64,000 nucleotides of DNA from Loxodes magnus (GCA_946699065.1 CAMPDV010000199.1:62001-126000), one strand, 5' to 3'; positions 1-15,400 are shown, counted from the first letter of the stretch. Numbers and translations are program-made. The notes: generated from the letters alone by a model not told the origin.

Positions 1-2
1 AG

Positions 3-1040
3 TTTTAAGTTCTTAAAAAAGTGAATTAGTAAAGTGGTAAATTCAAGCTTTAATTGGAAAGAATAAAATAATATAAAAATTTTACCCAAGGAAATAGTCC
101 TAAAACAGCTCTAGTAAATGTCCCCTAAAATTAGAAAATTTAGATATAATAAAACAACTAAAATATTTTATTTACTGAAGAAGATGATCAGGCAGAAGGC
201 TAAAACTAGCAATCTGCGAAGACAAACTCTTAATAGCCTTTAAACATATAAAAGCATTCTAGCTAAACAAAATTTTCAACTAGTTTGACTCCGTCTCTTG
301 ATGAAATAAACGAATTTGATCAAGTAGATAAAAAAATGCAAACCTTGTCTAATCCTACATGCTAAGCTACTAATTTTACATTTATCAATTTACGAACTCA
401 AAATTTATTATCTAATCAAAACCTTTAAAGTCCTGTTTACGCTTAGACTTAGAAAAGTAATTTGCAGGTAATATAAAACGAGATTTTGAAGTCTCTTCAG
501 CCGTAAAAAGCAAATTATGATAACATAATGAATGATTAAGAAGGAAAATTTTAATCTTTTTATCAGGTAAAATCAAGAGATTAGCTTTAAGTGATTCCAA
601 GCTCTTAAGAAATTCCTTAAAAAGTGAAGAAAAAACTGCTTACTATATCAATAACTGACAATAAGTTTCTCTTTGTATGCGAAAACCTATCTATTCTGGA
701 TTATATTATCATTGAGTTTGAAAAAGTGAACCAAAACGTAGATGTACTTCAACACTTCAACGAAATAGAAAATCAAATCAAAAACAAATTGGACTTTAAA
801 AAGTTTTACAAAGCTATTATTTTCGATTTAAGTTCCTCCTACATGTCACCATAAGGAGCATTTTCATGCATAAAGAGTTGTATAAAATAGTAGTAGTAGC
901 CTTGTAAGATTTTTGCAATGACAGAGAGAGATAATATATTCATCAAAGAAATTTAAAAATTAGGTGATGGAGTAATCTACAAACCTCTTCAAAAAGAGTT
1001 TTGGAATGATTGTAGTGATTTAGAAAGCTTATTTGAGTGA
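3..1040 (+). CDS. Response-regulator receiver-domain protein, 3' part (5' end outside window)
   Basis: The frame is open from the first bases of the window (TAA/TAG read as Gln) to TGA at 1038-1040, with a second in-frame TGA two codons later. About 200 residues of polar, Q/N/S-rich linker precede a C-terminal domain of about 130 residues that fits a CheY-like receiver. The candidate phosphoacceptor Asp lies in AIIFDLSSS, the conserved Thr in FAMTER and the conserved Lys-Pro in VIYKPLQKEF. The usual N-terminal acidic pair is weak (SITDNKF). Four TAG codons in a row, near 889, encode Gln. Receiver domains at a C-terminus are typical of hybrid histidine kinases; the kinase core, if any, would lie upstream of this window. 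An internal ATG at 528 could start a shorter protein. The receiver call is moderately sure, the full architecture unknown. Confidence 0.6.
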
Positions 1041-1331
1041 GCGTGAACTTATAAATATGTTATTTAATTATTTACTTATATCCTATTTTATCTTGCTTCC
1101 TTCTATTTCTCTATTTATAATTTGTCTATTCCATAGCCATTAATGGAGGATTTAATCTGATATTGAAATTAGAGTACTAAAAGGTATTTTTAGCCTTACT
1201 AGCTTAGTTCTTTTTTTCTAAAGTATTTGGAATGTAATTATTGTAAAATAAGTCTTCTTAAATAGTATTAAAGAAAGGTATTTTGAATTTAAAATAGCTT
1301 GACAAGGTTATTTATACATAAATGATAAATC

Positions 1332-2108
1332 AAAGAAACATTTAGCAATTATAAGAAAAATAAAAGGCATAAAGCAAAGAATCAATTAACTAAAATTAAC
1401 TTAGTAGGAAAGATAAAGGCTAAAGCTTAGAAATAGTTTAAGGAAATAAAAAAATCAACTAGAAGATAGAAACTAGAGATAGTACAAACTATCAACAATA
1501 AGAGAGCAGTGAATAAAAAATACACTAGAAGCATAATATTCAGAACGACGAGTAAAGTAATCCTCAATCAATATAAAGTCAAGATATCAGCAAATAATCT
1601 TAGGTAACCTAAGATCTTAATAATATGGAGAGTATAAAAGAATCTAATAATTAGATAAACGAACCATAGGAGGCTTAAATCGATAACCAATAGAACTCGA
1701 ATCAGTGAAGAAATAATCAAAACTTTACAAATAAATATTTCAAGAATTAGGTTTAAAACTAAAACTAAGATGCACAACTTAAACTTTAAAATTAAAAAGA
1801 ATAAGAGCATTAAAAGAAATTAATACTAGTTTACTTGTAGCTACATGATACCTTAAAAGCTTTATCTCTTAAAGAAAAGCAGTATACAAAAATCTAGCTT
1901 AAGTTATTGAAGCAAAAAGAAAAGAGTAAATGCATAAAGAAAAGTAAAGAGTTTGAAGATTATCAAAAAAGTCTACAATAAAAGTAAATCATTATCTAAC
2001 AACTGACTCAAGAGAAAGAAGAACTATAAGCATAATATGAAAGCTTGCAAAAGAATAAAATTTAGAGCACTTAAAAAGCTATCAAAATTAACTTGGATAA
2101 AAAGTATT
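1332..2108 (+). other. Possible coding stretch, lysine-rich, unrecognised
   Basis: One frame (phase of base 1332) runs almost 200 codons without TGA and then contains two TGA codons that could be Trp. It would give a very basic Lys/Arg/Asn-rich protein. The plus strand is purine-rich here, as in the confirmed plus-strand genes. No convincing ATG start, intron or family match is visible, and hydrophobic readings of the opposite strand are also open, so this may be non-coding. Confidence 0.25.
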
Positions 2109-3482
2109 TATTTGCTACTTTATAAACCTTAGGAATTATTTATATTATAATCCTGCATTTGTTCATATTTAGAAATTCTAGTTATACTTCCAGGTTCTTT
2201 TTAACCTAGAGAGATTTTACTTAAATGTTTAATTTAAATTATTCTTGTTACTTTGATTATATTCCTTAGTTTTAATTATAAACATTAGTCTTTTTATAAA
2301 CTATCTAAGTAACTTATACTTATGATCTCTATAAAGCTTTATTATAAATACTAAAAGATAAAGATATTCTTTACTATAACTGTATTAATCTAATCCCCTA
2401 CACATTTTATATCTATTGCTAAGGACTTTCCTTTTTTCCCTCTATTTTACCTGTTTAACTTTATTTTTCTTAGTGAATTGATTTAAGTTTATTTTGATAT
2501 AAAGAGAGTAATTTGCTTATGAAAAGGTAATAATATAAACTAAGGTATATTTGAATAAGGAGTTATTAAAGACTATAAGTATTACTGCATAAAATAAGAA
2601 AGGCGATTAGATAATAACAGCAATATGATGAATAATCAATAAGCTATATAGAAAGGATTATAGAATAGTATAAAATGAGACTAGCACTCCTTTTATTAGA
2701 TTACTATTATTAACTATAATTCAATTGAGATACCTAATATAGCACCATGATATAGGAGAAGCATCTGTTATACTTATTATTATCAAGCATATATATAAAT
2801 AGGCTTACTATTGTAAATTTTTGATTCAAATTGCATGAAGTAAAATAGGAATTTAATAAGGTTGTTTTTCAAAGGTTTAAGCCTAAGTATGAATAAAAGA
2901 TGCATAATAAGAGTTATTTAGAACGAACAAGAGTTTATTAATATAATGCAAAATAATATACAAACTAAATATCAGGAGCCATTTTAAGTAATCTAATATG
3001 TAACTATGTAAAGTAAGGAATAATTTATGAAAGTTGATTGAATAAATAATGCTTCCCTCTAATATATTGCAATGATTATAGATAAAGATATTGATAAATT
3101 ATCTAAAGTATATTAAGAAGAAAGAATTTAGGATTTTAAAAGGCTAAACATTTTAATAAAATAATGCTGTATAATTACTGTTAAAAGTTATTATTATACT
3201 TATATAGATTAAACATACTAAAATAGATTAATGTATTCATAAATCTTAAATTTACTAAAAAGGTTAGACTTCAATGCTTTTAAATGTATATCTATAGCAA
3301 ATAATACCATTAAAGGGTTTCAAGTTAAAATAAAAGAGTATGAAGATACGCTAGTTAAATAATGAGATATAGTAGTAGAATATTTTAGAGTATGAATAAG
3401 GAAGTGGTTAATGATTTGAAAATAAAGATATGTTGTATAAATTTTAATAATAATTAAATTTTTTAAGTCAATATAAAGGTTA
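2109..3482. other. AT-rich intergenic stretch
   Basis: No frame with convincing protein character on either strand. The part just left of 3482 is the 3' flank of the HECT ligase gene. Confidence 0.5.
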
Positions 3483-6400
3483 TCATTCATCCTCAAATCC
3501 TCCCTGAGCAACTCTATCTAAATCAATTGCCTAAAATTAAAAGAATTACTGTGCAATGAGATATAGCATATAATAATTTTTCTCTCAATATTTCTTTGTT
3601 TGTATACTGAGGCAACTCAAGGTGGAAGAAGCAAGTGTGAGATATAGGCAAAGTTTCGTTTCCTCTGTGAAGTTTACTTAGTTTAAAGTTTTTTTATGAT
3701 CCTGAAGCTGGTAATTTCGATCTTCCCCAAACAAATCTTAAAAACATAGTTCTTTCTAATGGACTCATTTCTCGTAAGACTTCCCAGAAATATTTTACTG
3801 TTGTATCAGCTGATTACCAACCTTCGTAATTTGTTCTTTCCATAAGTTAATCAACATTTATATCTGGAGCTCCACACACTTTATCTTCAAGTTGCTTCCA
3901 TGTAAATATATTTAAAGTAGATAAAGGAACTATAGCAGACATCCCTTTTCTTATCCATTAATAAATTTTGGTTCCTTCTTGTAAGCGGAAAGATAATATT
4001 TTTTATGCATATTCCTGAAATTTAAAATACTTACTTAAGCATTATTATAAGTGAGAGATATACCAAAGCCTCCTGGAATTAGTTCTACTTCTTTTCCTGA
4101 ACTATCTCTTGCAGTGAAGATTTATCCTTCCAATGATGAGTTAAATTCTTATTCATTGACTCCCTCCAGATTTTTAAATAGCTCAATAGTCTAGCAAACA
4201 CACTCGTCAACAGTCTTTAAATCATTTATGGAAATTCCTTATTCTAAACTTAGTTTTTTCCAGAAAAGAGGCGTTAATGAAAGATTAAGATGGTTAGAAG
4301 TTCTTATTGCTATTCCAAATAGTTTCCCTAAGCAAATTCACATTTCCTCTTGGCCTTGACTTATCGCATTTGGATTTGGTGTTCAGCAATCACGATGAGT
4401 ACCAATATTATTAACTTGATTTGGAGACTTTACAAATAGTGGAAGGAAATCACTTTGTACTTCCTCAGCAAGACAACTTATCATTTCATTATAAACACCT
4501 CCAGCATCAGTAGCTCCTTCATGAGAAAAAACAGTTTTCCAAACTTACTCATTATCTCTAAGCACTGAATTGCTTTTCTATTTCAATATTTTAGTCAACT
4601 ATCCTAAAACGCTGAAATTTCCCTACATATCAACCTTTCCTTTGCTCCTATAAGCAGCAGCTTTAGTTCTATCTACCTCAAGTTCGAATTAGCTTTTGGA
4701 TGCTGTACTATTAATAACACTCCTAAAGATTTAAAATTTGGTTCCTTCAAATAACTAATTTCTAACTCTTAGAATTTGTCTTTATAGGAAGGTAGGTTTT
4801 TCATTTACTTCTAGGTTTACAAAACTAGATAGTTTAGCTAATTTATGGTTTAAATCAACCAAGAACTGGAATCTTTCTCTGATGTCTTCAATACTGAAGT
4901 TATCAAAAGTTGGATATTAAAGCAAAGAGTAGCTTTTAGGTTTTATATCTTTAGGCTTAAGTCTAAATGGTGATTGGTTGGTACTACTTGAAATATTGTC
5001 AATTAAGCGAGTTATTTCCTCATCAGTAATTAAAGAGAAATTATCCGTATGTTTCTGGCTAAATTTAAACCATTTGCCAATATGAGTTCCTGTAAACTAT
5101 TCAATCATTTAAGCTTTCTACTCTAAGAAATAAATAGGACTAGCTTTTAACTTAAATCCATATTTTTGAGTACTTGCATTAGAAGGATATTATTTACTCA
5201 AACCTAAAATATCAACATCTGCTGGGTATTTTTCCAACCTTTTAAGAAGTTATACTGTAATAGTTTTAGTATCCTCACTACTTACATTCCCACTAATCAT
5301 TGATATCTTAAAAGTAAGATTTCCACTTAACTAAATTTATCCAGAGTACATTAATTCCTGGTTTTTATACCACTTAACAGTTTTAGTATTATCTTCATAG
5401 TAAATTCCTATGATACTTTCTTATGTAAACTCCTCTTTCTAATTTTCGCTTAAGTTATATTCTATTGTTCCGTTGTTCTTATAGCAGGAAACTAAGTCTC
5501 TGTCGTGCTTTATTTAGAATTATAAAGTTTATTACTCTGGGTTGAAGTTTTAGATTAAAAACTCTACATAGAAGGCCATTCTACCTGATAGAGGCAAATT
5601 TAAAAATTACTCAACTCCTTTAGTAAGAGTCACACAATCCTAGTCTATCGTATTTTCACTTTTCTCGAATTAGCATGATCTACTTAATTTTGCTCCTTGA
5701 TTAACAGGCCAATGGTAGAAAATTCTCTCTAGGCCCTTTATCAAGGACTTTCCAAATCCTGACATTTCCACTGAAGTAAGTGTGACCAACTAATTATCTC
5801 CACCAAAGCAGATAATAGGCTTAATATTATTAGCTGCGACATTTTCAACTGACTTAACCAATTATCCGTTATTGTAAAATTTGATAACTTTGTTATCTAA
5901 ATCTAACTCTATAATAATTGTATCTCCTGTTTGGTATTTGGTTAGCTGTACTTCTGTGTCTTTTGTATAGAAATACCCATTTGATCTATAAGTCCATAGT
6001 TCTATATTTTGTGAGTTATTTGTGGCAGCATCTGGAGCAATATTCTAGTCAGCATTATAACATCCAATAAACAAATGTTCGGATTCATTTCTCTCTATCA
6101 AAAAGGTTAATTTTACCAATCCCATCGAGTATAGTTTTGCCCAATAAGCATTTCCCCAACCACTTGAATTCGTTCTTGTAACAGTCTTTTGGTTATTAGA
6201 GAAAGCAATATCAGGTCCTTTGGGATTTTCAGCCCAAGCATCTTCAACTTATGAAGTCTATTACAAATCTAGAATACAAGATCCTTATTTATCCTTAGTG
6301 AAAATGATAGTTTCATCATCATCAAAAGTAGTTTCTTTGAAGATTTCTATTTCCATTCCTTTGCATTCTTTGAAATATATTTCTCTAGTTTCTACTTTTT

Positions 6401-9400
6401 TGACATAAGGATGTTTACTTTCTCTTACTATCTCATAACCTATTTTGAATAGTGATAGGAAAAACTCCAATAAAAAGCCTTAGAATAGGTTATCTTTGCT
6501 TAAGTAACTGGTTGTTAAAAGACTAGCTTCTCTTAAATCATCCCAATTCTCATCAGGAATGTCTAAGATAATCATGAATTCTATCAAGGATTATAAGGTT
6601 TGAGATTTGGGCTTTCCTTTATGATAAACTAAGGATTGAACAGCTAAAGTCTTGAAGAGATATATTAAACTATCAATTGCAAAGCCTGGAATTTTCTATC
6701 TTCTTAGTTTAATGAAGATTGCTAAAAACTGAATTAATTGATTTTTCTAACTTGTATTAACATTTCTAAACAATGTAGTTACCATAGAATAGAGTAAGAC
6801 AGGATGAAATAATTTTCTGGTATGTTCTTGAGTCATTTTATCCCATTGGATATAATCAAATAATCATAAAACTGTCTCTAAACTTGACTGAATCTCAAAT
6901 TCATCTACCTTTCCTTTAGCTTTGTTTGGAAATACGCCTTCAACAATGAATTTATAGCCCCATTCCGTACATGAGGAGTCAGAACAAAATTTATAGTACA
7001 CAGTATCTCCTTCAACTTCAAATTCGGTGAAGTTTAATCCACTAAATTGCTATATTTATTCTACTTCGTTAGGTTTCATATAAAAGAACAGATGATCACA
7101 GTTAGGCTCAGTCTTGCATTAAGGATCAAACTTAATAAGTAACTTTTTAGCTCCTGGAATAATTATTTATTGTGCATAGTTCATATTGTTATTATAAGGA
7201 TGAGCACTCTAAAATACTTATTTCTCATCAGTACCAGATGCAAAACCTGCATGCAGTAAATGCATTATAAACACTTTTAGCATTATCTGGGAATTTTGCT
7301 CTGACTTCTAATTAATTAGTTACTAAACTACTTATGGATATTTCTTCAAATCCTTGAAAAATAGTTAAACAACTATTTCAAGCTTTTCAGGTGTATCTTA
7401 GAATAACTATTTACTCTAGGAAATTAAGTTTAAGATTGCTTTCTTAACAGAGTTGATGTAATGGGCTATCATGAAATTATACAGTTGCCTTCTTATTTAT
7501 ACTACTGACATTTTGTTATACTCCTCAATTTATGCTAATTACTGCTTCTTTAAGCCTTCTTTCTACATGTTCTTTTATACTTCTGGAAATTCATCAACTA
7601 AACCTTAATTCGCACTTGCTGAATCCTAAAAAATGAAGTTTTATCCATTGAAATTAAATATTTCGATTCCTCTTTAAGCTATTAGCATGTATGATTATCC
7701 TTTATCCTTTAGTTTGAATTATAATTTATCCTATCCTTCCAGTATTGAATATCCAGTGGGTAATAAAAATCTTACTAAAGTACTTTACTTAACAATTCAG
7801 GCTAAATCTGTTATGGCCTTATCAATTTTATCTGACGTACGATAAAAGACTTTAACTTATGATCCTAATAAATTATCCAAGAATGTTAAATTAGATTACT
7901 CATCCTCTCTTACCTAAATTTCCGAGATAAAATGTTTGCTTTCTAAATTTCCTCTTTTGAAAGCAAGAATCTTAAGATCTTGGTACTTTACTTCTTCTTT
8001 AGTGTCATATATTTTACAAAATTCCCAGCCTGATTATAAATCATTAACTGAGTTCAATATTTTAAGCTCGATGATTGGATCGTTAAATTTAGCAGGGAAT
8101 TCTTAACCTTAGAAATTCTCTTCTGCTAGCAATTTTTAAACTCCTTGCTAAACTGAAGTGCATTCTTTTATTTAATCATAAGGTGCTCCTGTTCCTTTTA
8201 GAATCTAAATTGCTTACGGTAGAAGTTTAATTTCTTGATTTTCCCAGAAAGGTCCTTACTAAGGAACTGGTTTTTTTGGACTTACTTATCTGCTTGAAGT
8301 AATCGTTTGCTTTAATTCCTCTTTATAACGCCCAACATCATAAACTGGAGCAAGTACTGTATCCTAAAGATTTCCCTTGTAAACTTTAATTCCTAGTAAT
8401 TAAGCATTGCATAATCCATTGCTTATCAGGCCCATCTTGGCTAAAGTTATTCCATTGTAAATTACTGAAGATTGGGTAGAATGTTTAAATTCAGGCTTTT
8501 CTCCAGCAAAATCAACTTATCCGTTTCTAAACAAGATAATTTTGCATTCAATTACATTTGCCTCAATTTTAGAGTGTTGATATTCCTCATTTGTAGATAA
8601 ATTAACTATATAAATTCAAGCATCGTCATTTTCATCTCTCCTTACTTATATTACTTGGTTTCCAATCTAGAAGCCAGCTCTAGACTCTATACTTTTAACT
8701 CTTGCTTCAAAGGCTACTCTTACAGTCAAACTTTCCTAAATCTACTCTAAACTTTTAAAGACACAACTAAAATCTTTAAGGGCTATGACAGCTAAATTAG
8801 ACTTTTACTTGCAGGTTAATTTAATCTAGCCATCAAATAAATGTTCAATTTCTGCCATATTTGTAGGATCAATAAACATTATTTCCTCGCCCTCTGTTCT
8901 TGTGAGTTTATAGATTTGAAGATCTTCAGCATCTGAGAATTTATCCACACTTCCTTCTTACTCTTTAATCTCTTCATTTTTCTATTCTTCTTCTTCCTCT
9001 TTTTATTCTTATTAAGGTTTTGCCAAATTTTCTTCATATTGTTCTCTGAGTCTCCAGAAAATACTGGACTTCAAATGCTAAAAGCTATCTTGGAGCTTCA
9101 GAAGCTTCATATTTACATCAGTGTATTGTTTGGTAGAAAGCAATATATTTTCAACTAATCCTTAAGCATCAAAGCTTTCTGGTATTTATGAAGTCATTGA
9201 ATAAATCTAAATTAATTTACACTTAACAAGAATGTTGAATTCTATCTAATCAAAGCTTATTTCGTCCAGTTACTGATATAACTTAGAGAAAGATACAAGC
9301 AATGAGTTAATTTATTGAGTTGTGAACACGGACATCAAGACTCCTGGGTCTTTGCATTTTATATTGCTACTAACTTGCTAAAATTATTCGCTATCGAGTG

Positions 9401-12400
9401 AGTATACAAAGAACTAATTCTACTATATGTTCATTATAATTCCTCTTTGCTCATCAAATTAGCACTCAGATAATGGATGAAGCCAAAATTCTACATCTTT
9501 TTAGCCAGCAAAGATATTAAAAACTCCTATTACGAATATTTTTTCAAAGATGCTCTTATTTAAATTTTCCTCTATTTTACCTAATTTGGCTTGAATGAAA
9601 TGAATAATTTCTGACCTCCAAGTTTAGTTTGCGTTTAGCAAACTTCTTATAATATCAGAAGCCTCTTTGCTTAATACTTTAGCTTAACCTGAGTTTTTAA
9701 TTCTTATTTTTTCAAAGTCGTCAATTTCAAGCAAATGAAGACTAAGATAAAGACCACTTAGCATAAACAGAAGACTTAATAATTCTTATTGCTAAGTTTC
9801 AGCTCCTCTAAAGATAGAATCGTCCTTGATTACCTTTTTCCACAAATTCTAAGCAGTTGTTTAAGAGTGGCAATCGCTTAAAATTAATTACAGCAGTTTA
9901 CTGCTATATATCTATATTTCTCCTGTAATACCATATACAAAATGTGACAATAGGCAAGAAACATATTCACTCTTTCCTAAATTTCTACGCATGTTTTTAC
10001 TAACACTACAAGTGTATAATATTTGTAGTAAAGATTGAATAAGCAAACTTGATTCTTTTACATGGTCATTTGCAGAATCCTCTATCATTTGCTGCCAACC
10101 GTTAATGTATTTATCTATCATTTATATATGCTTATTGTTCTTTAGCACACTTAAAGTTACAGAATCTGTGCTTTCTTTATTCTTTACGAAATATTCTTTT
10201 CTTTCCTTTATAAATCTAAAAATGTCTATTCTTTGGTTCTTTTTGTCTATCCAGTTTTGGTCCAAATTCGACCAAGTTTTATTGATTTCTTCTTACTATT
10301 CACTTGACGGATATCTCTAATATCCGAAATGCTCTTTCCAAAATTCTATTTGCTTCTTAAGCTGCACAATTCCCTTATATTTCTATTTTTACTTGTAAAC
10401 TCCGCATTCAGTTTGAATATCATCTAACACTTATTGAATAGTCAATCCCTTTTGTAGCTTTATTTCTTCTGCTTTATTCTTTTCTTTCCCTTTACCTTTT
10501 TCCTTCTCTTTTTCCTTTTCCTTTTCCTTTTCTTTTCCTTTTCCTTTTTTATCTTTTGCCTTTTACTTAGTCTCTTATTATTCTTCTTCCTCTTCTTCTT
10601 TGACTTCTTCTTATTCTTAATTTTATTCTCCTTCTTCTTAAGATTAAACTTCTTCTGTTTCTTCTTTAGCTTCTTCTTCGATATTTTAAGTACTTAGATC
10701 AAATTCAAAGAGGAAATCAAAGCTTTTAGGATTTTAATTGCTTTCCTCTTTTTTATACCATTTTATCCTTTCGAAGATGATATCTAAAAACAGCTCTTAA
10801 AGTTTATTTTTAATGTGATTGTTTTTCTCATAAACAAACTCTGGATTACCAGCTATACTATATATTATCAGCTTAAAAAGCCTCCAAGCTACTTTTCTAA
10901 TATTTTACTATCTTCTATCTATCTCTTCTTAGTTCTTATGAATAGCCTTTATTTACAGCTAGTTATATGGCTTCTTTTCCATTTCTAAAAGTACTCCAGG
11001 TCTAACCAATAAAGTTCCTTCTTTTGATATTTTAACAGCTGTAACGTAACTTTATTTAGGCTAAGGTTAAGATCTTTTAACACATAAGAACTTATATTCA
11101 GACTCACTACTTGCTAGTTCATTTAAGTTTTTCTCTATAATTGTATAACCCTCAGGTGCCTCTTCTCCATTTTTAATTATCAAGATATCTTAAATAGGAA
11201 GATTTTACTCATAGCTTCAGATATCATTTGCGCGATCATTAACGCCATTAATACATTTTAAGGCTAATTGCTTACCCTATTCGGCTTATTCTTAGTCCTC
11301 CTCTCCGCTTTAGATTTCGCCATCTAATCTATCATACTTAGCTAGAGAAAAAATTTGAAAGGTACTTTAATTCTAAGATTCGCTTTATTCTATTTTTGAC
11401 TCATTTACCACATCAAAGTTGACTAGAACCTAACACCTATCTATGTCTTTATCTTCAGAATAAATTGTTCTAATTTAATTTTTTGTGAATCTCAGCAATT
11501 GCTAACAAAGTCCTGCTAATCTGCTATCAATTAACTCTTTATTATCTAATCCTTGGTAGGGATAGGAAAGTGTTTCCAATGCTAGCAGCATTTAGTTGTT
11601 TGAAAGTAAATCTAAAGGTTGATAGTGTATAATTTCTTCTTGAAGAGTTTTAATAATTTTGAAGAATTAGTGCCTTATAATCTATTGCAATTTCCAATCA
11701 ACACCCTATAGATCCTCTAAAAAGTGGAATTTTATCTTTTTCTTTTTTTATTTATTGTAGAATGCCTCGTTAAATGCTTAGCTTACTATCTACATATTAC
11801 TTTTAGGATCTTCCTTTAGAATTTTATAGAGAAAAGTTAATCCTACAGCTCTTGCTAGGGCAAAATCTCTCTTTAACTTTATTTACCTGCTTATTACTTT
11901 AGGATCTTCATCAGATAGAGTAAATTCAAGTACCATCTAGCAAATCTTTGACTCTTTACTTTTATCTGTTGTGACTAACTATTCAGGATTCATCAATTTA
12001 GTTAAAGATTTTAGTTTAGCAATTTGGGAAACCTGACTTCCAAGGGATCTCCAAGTGGATTTAGTTGGTAGCTGAGGTTCTGCCGCTAGGTTTTAATTTT
12101 CTTATTACTACTCTCCTACTTCTTCTTCACCTTCTATAATTTGTTACTAGAATCCCATTTCATATAATTGAGGCTAGAACTTGCAGTTTAATAGCATAGT
12201 TGCTCTATCAACCACATCATTAATCAATAAATCATTCAAATCAATAGGGAAAAATTTCTTAGTGGAAATGATTTTTGCTCTCTTTTGCTAGATTTACATC
12301 CTTGTCTTATTGGCCATTTTTATCAAGTATTTAAGCATGTCGTCAATTTAATGTTTCATAGCTTTCTTCAATAACCCACAGTAAAGTATCAAAACAGCGA

Positions 12401-15400
12401 AAACCGCTTTCTCAGCTTTTTCTCCAGATAGCTTTTGCTATATTTCACTTATTCCTGCCTATTTTCTTAGATTTGCTAGTCAATTCTCATGCATTTTAGT
12501 TGCTATAAGTTACTCAATGAAATCAATTTCACTGTGCTGATAGTTAATTTTGTTCCATTAGTTAACGTTGGTTACATAATCTTCGATGCTTAAGTTGATC
12601 CAAGACTCTTTATGTTCCAATTATTTTAAGAATTAGAAATTGATATTAGCTGTTTATCCTGCTTTCAGTAAACTTGTTTCTCCTAATGTTGACTTAGATT
12701 TCACAAACTTGCTAGCAACTTTAACTAAATCCTCTGAGCATGTATTATTTTCAGCTGATAAGAACTTACTCATTATGTGATCACTAACACCATTCTTAAT
12801 AAAAGGATTATTGAGGCATTCACTTTAACCCTCAGGAACTTAAAATGAAATTAGAAATTTGCAGATTTGGGTGATTACAAAGCTTGTGATTTATTAAATT
12901 CTGTTAATTCAGCTTTGTTTCTAAACTTCTACTTCATATTCAGCTATAATATCTATCTTATAGCCCCATAGTCCACCTCCTCCGTCACTCTTGAAGTTAA
13001 AGTGTAAAATATCTGTATTTTGTATAACAACTTCGCTTGGCCAGGCAGCTTCTCCCATTCATTTATGAAGTGGTTCCCCAGTACCTTCTTTATTAGTCCA
13101 CAGCTATAAGTAATCATAAACATTTTCAGATTTGCAATGAGAATCAAACTTTAGCACTATTTTTTCCACAACTTTAGGATATTCAATAAAATGCTTTTCA
13201 TCAGAGTTGTCTTTATAGGGGTGAGGACTTTCAACTAAATCTCTTCTCTTTTATATTACAATTTCAGTTTTATTCTCCTTTTCCTATTCGAACTCTTTAA
13301 ACAAATTTTAAGTCTCGAACAATAGATTTAAAAGCATCTAACTAATCTAGAGATTTAAGCTACATAAAACCAAAGAAGAGAAGCATTCACTCACTACACT
13401 GTTCATAAAACTATTAGAAAGAAGATCCAAAAGCTCAGGTATCTTATGCTTTCCTTCTTGTCTTTCTAACTATTTTAATTTCTTTTATAGCTCAAAAATT
13501 TTTTAGAATAGCGTTTATAAATACTAAACTAGTATTTCTTCAATCTCTTTTTTGGTCTAGCTTTGCTAATCTAAGCTTAATATTTTATTGAATAATGCTC
13601 GTTAGAAAAACAATAAATGTTGAGTTAAGCTCTCTTTAGGACCTACAGTCTCTCTACTGAGCATTTTCAAAGCTTGCTTAAAGTTCAAATCTACTAATAA
13701 GGTTAAGCCTTCCGATATGACTTTTTTATTCTCTTTAGTTAAAATATTTTATTCACTAAAGATGTTGCTTAGAACAGGCAAAGTCTTAAGTTTGTTCAAA
13801 ATAATGAATTGCAGTATTTAGTCAGAATCTTTAGATTGGAGATTGGAAATCATAAATTAAAGTTGTTCAACCTATGTTATAAAGAAAACTTACAGATTTT
13901 GGGGCAAATACTTCAAAGTTATGAGCAATCACTAAAATTGCTTCCTTCTAAATCAACTTAGATCCATGCTTTATTATATTCTATAGCTTCTCTTTAATCT
14001 TTTACCTGGTTTCATAGCTCAACTCAGATTCTTCTTCGGTCAAATTTAGGAGTTTTATTCCAAATAAGTTATATTTCAGAATCTATAAGCAGCAGGAGTA
14101 AAAATTTTCATCTACTAAGGGATTTTCTTCTAGCATTACAAGTAAAACGTCCCATGTGTTTTTCTGAATATCGAAGCCAAGGCCTTACTTTTTAGTAATG
14201 TTTAAATGCTTATAAATTTCAACTTATGGATATTCATCTAATTAATACTTGGAAAGGAAATTAAATCCTGCTTTGCATAAATGGCATAAGATAAATAATC
14301 CTAATTGTTTTCCTGTTAATGGCTTTAGCTTTCCTTCAGAATTTGGTTAATATTCTCTTTATTCGAGGATTGCATCGATATAATTTTTTTATGTATCTTG
14401 CTCTTCTTTTTTCTTTGGTTATCCGATTCCTACAAACTCTTGAGCCATTTCTGGAATTTGTATATCTTATTCAAGTACTAAGACAGTGTTAATTGCTCCA
14501 ATGCATATGGCAACTTTCACTTTATCAGGAATACTTGTAATTCAGTCTAGTTTTGGTACTCCATTTATATAAAATTGAACTTTCTTTTAGTCCATATCTA
14601 GTAGTATCCCAATTCTGTCATCCTTTTTATATTTATATTCTGATTGTGATGTATTTCTTCCAAAATTAAAAAAGGAGCCATCTGATTGTATTGAAATACA
14701 ATCATTTTCTAGTTTGTTACTGAAATTATTGAAATCTTCTTTTACTATGCCAATTTGCTAGCAATCATTAGATCCGTCCTAATTCTCGAATTTTATCTCT
14801 ATATAATGTACACCTTCAGAAAACACTTATTCAGTGGTTTAACAGCCCCATCCAGACGAATCAGATCTTGTTACTTTAGTATTATTTTCTGATAATACGA
14901 TGTCTCTACCTTAAGGTGAAGGATGCCAAAATACTTCTGTTTTTGTTGGAGTAGCAAAAGAGCTCAAATCAGGAATTTTGTTTGCCATTTCTAAGATTTC
15001 CTATGGGATATTTCCTTTTAAGTTGTATAAATATCTTGAAACAGAAATTAAACTGGGTAAATCACCCCTTGCAATTGCTAATCCGAGAGAAGGCGCTAGA
15101 GCCTGGTGAACATCGCTGCAGCTGATTTTTTCATTTAAGATATCCTAAAACAATCCACACATTTAATTTATTGTTCCCGAAATTTCTTCTGCAGCATTTC
15201 CTGTCAAGCTTAATGATTTCTAGTTAATCAGAACTTAATAGGCAGATTCGCATACCTTCTAGATAGTTTTTGGAGTTGAAAAAGACAAAAGCGTCATTAA
15301 AGTTTAGTTACTAAATTGTATCCATAATTTAAGGGGATCTGGTAATGTAGCTGTTTCATTTTTGGTCTTTTTCTCCATCTTGCTTTTTTGCATTCTTTGC

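Noticed and set aside
1568-1810. Minus-strand 80-codon hydrophobic frame
   Set aside because: It is opposite the purine-rich stretch and consists of Leu/Ile/Phe expected from the complement of A-rich sequence; no start context or homology.
10440-10690. CT-rich tract considered as a microsatellite between two genes
   Set aside because: The minus-strand frame is open and in phase on both sides with good coding character, so it is an internal coding low-complexity segment.
12953-13147. Minus-strand frame MILIANLKMF...
   Set aside because: Shadow of the real HECT-ligase frame, which reads DSHCKSENVYDYLQLWTNKEG in the neighbouring phase.
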